A stretch of DNA of 64,000 nt. Source: Branchiostoma lanceolatum (Eukaryota > Chordata > Leptocardii > Amphioxiformes > Branchiostomatidae). The DNA lies in assembly GCF_035083965.1 (NCBI RefSeq), contig NC_089723.1, forward strand, positions 33,855,193 to 33,919,192, in the 5' to 3' direction. Of this stretch, positions 63,718 through 64,000 are shown piece by piece. Position numbers and translations under genes: made by a program. The notes beneath the pieces are model-generated. The model had not been told where the DNA came from. It was given only the letters and a program-made list of their open reading frames with translations, and did no database searches. Positions within the stretch are counted from its first letter, which is position 1, and every line of letters begins with the position of its first letter.

Positions 63718-64000
63718 GTATGTGGTGGGTACCGACATTCACAAGGTTGTTTTCAAACACAGGAATTACACAAAATATCTATTGTATTTAAAATAGCCTT
63801 ATAGGTCTATTTCTTCATGCCTACAAATTGTATGCCATCGCGTATGTATTACAGACGCAAACCGGTGAATGGCAGTCTCTGAAGATGACTTAAATTGATA
63901 CCAAGAGGCTATGATATCCGTATTCATATTGAATCTCCGGGTCACACAGTTTCGTTGGGTGTGTTAATATTCTGGATATCGAACATGATTACTTTGTGAG
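63718..64000 (+). other. Intron of the second SLC17 gene, running off the window
   Basis: After the GTATGT donor at 63,718 no further exon is visible before the window ends. Confidence 0.7.

Overview
The window is intron-rich invertebrate-deuterostome nuclear DNA, most probably a cephalochordate (amphioxus, Branchiostoma). The reasons are short GT-AG exons, shuffled ectodomains joined at phase-1 introns, many short inverted-repeat transposons and tRNA-derived SINEs, and metazoan families (Cys-loop receptors, fibrinogen-related and CNTNAP-like domains, IgGFc-binding domain, SLC17). The species call is inference; the gene models were built by hand from translated exons, splice sites and intron phases.

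Layout. (1) 1-7,200: about two and a third units of a roughly 3-kb tandem segmental duplication. Two units each carry a tiny gene on the minus strand (62 and 56 codons) with a TATA box, paired CCAAT boxes, a non-coding first exon and a shared C-terminal motif; I recognise no family. (2) 7,425-9,020 minus: a 157-residue four-pass membrane protein (claudin/PMP22-like in shape). (3) 12,569-32,527 minus: a 25-exon gene whose phases all fit and which encodes a predicted 1,500-residue protein: signal peptide, IgGFc-binding-type domain, two fibrinogen-related domains, linker, and a complete Cys-loop ligand-gated ion channel. (4) 34,563-42,112 minus: a paralogous 583-residue channel with its own signal peptide and no such extension. 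(5) 43,644-53,783 plus, divergent from (4): a 910-residue type I membrane protein with two CNTNAP-like fibrinogen-type repeats, a long acidic stalk, one membrane segment and a short basic tail. (6) 55,239-61,278 minus: a complete 12-exon SLC17 transporter of 499 residues. (7) 62,829 to beyond the right edge, plus: two exons of a second SLC17 gene, head to head with the first.

The most striking item is the channel gene (3). The IgGFc block, each fibrinogen domain and the junction to the channel are all bounded by phase-1 introns, and the channel part matches gene (4) nearly exon for exon. This looks like exon shuffling that placed recognition-type lectin/adhesion domains on top of an ion channel. 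Both channels also carry a cysteine-rich module where loop C of the ligand site should be. A working idea (inference only) is a membrane receptor that couples binding of a large or microbial ligand directly to ion flow.

Intergenic DNA and introns are full of foldback elements, MITEs, SINEs and satellites. The most remarkable is a 1.08-kb insertion at 22,385-23,463, flanked by an 8-bp target duplication. It carries about 19 copies of a 14-bp motif (GCACGGTTTGTGAC and variants) in strictly alternating orientation and sits inside another foldback element, within an intron of the chimeric gene.
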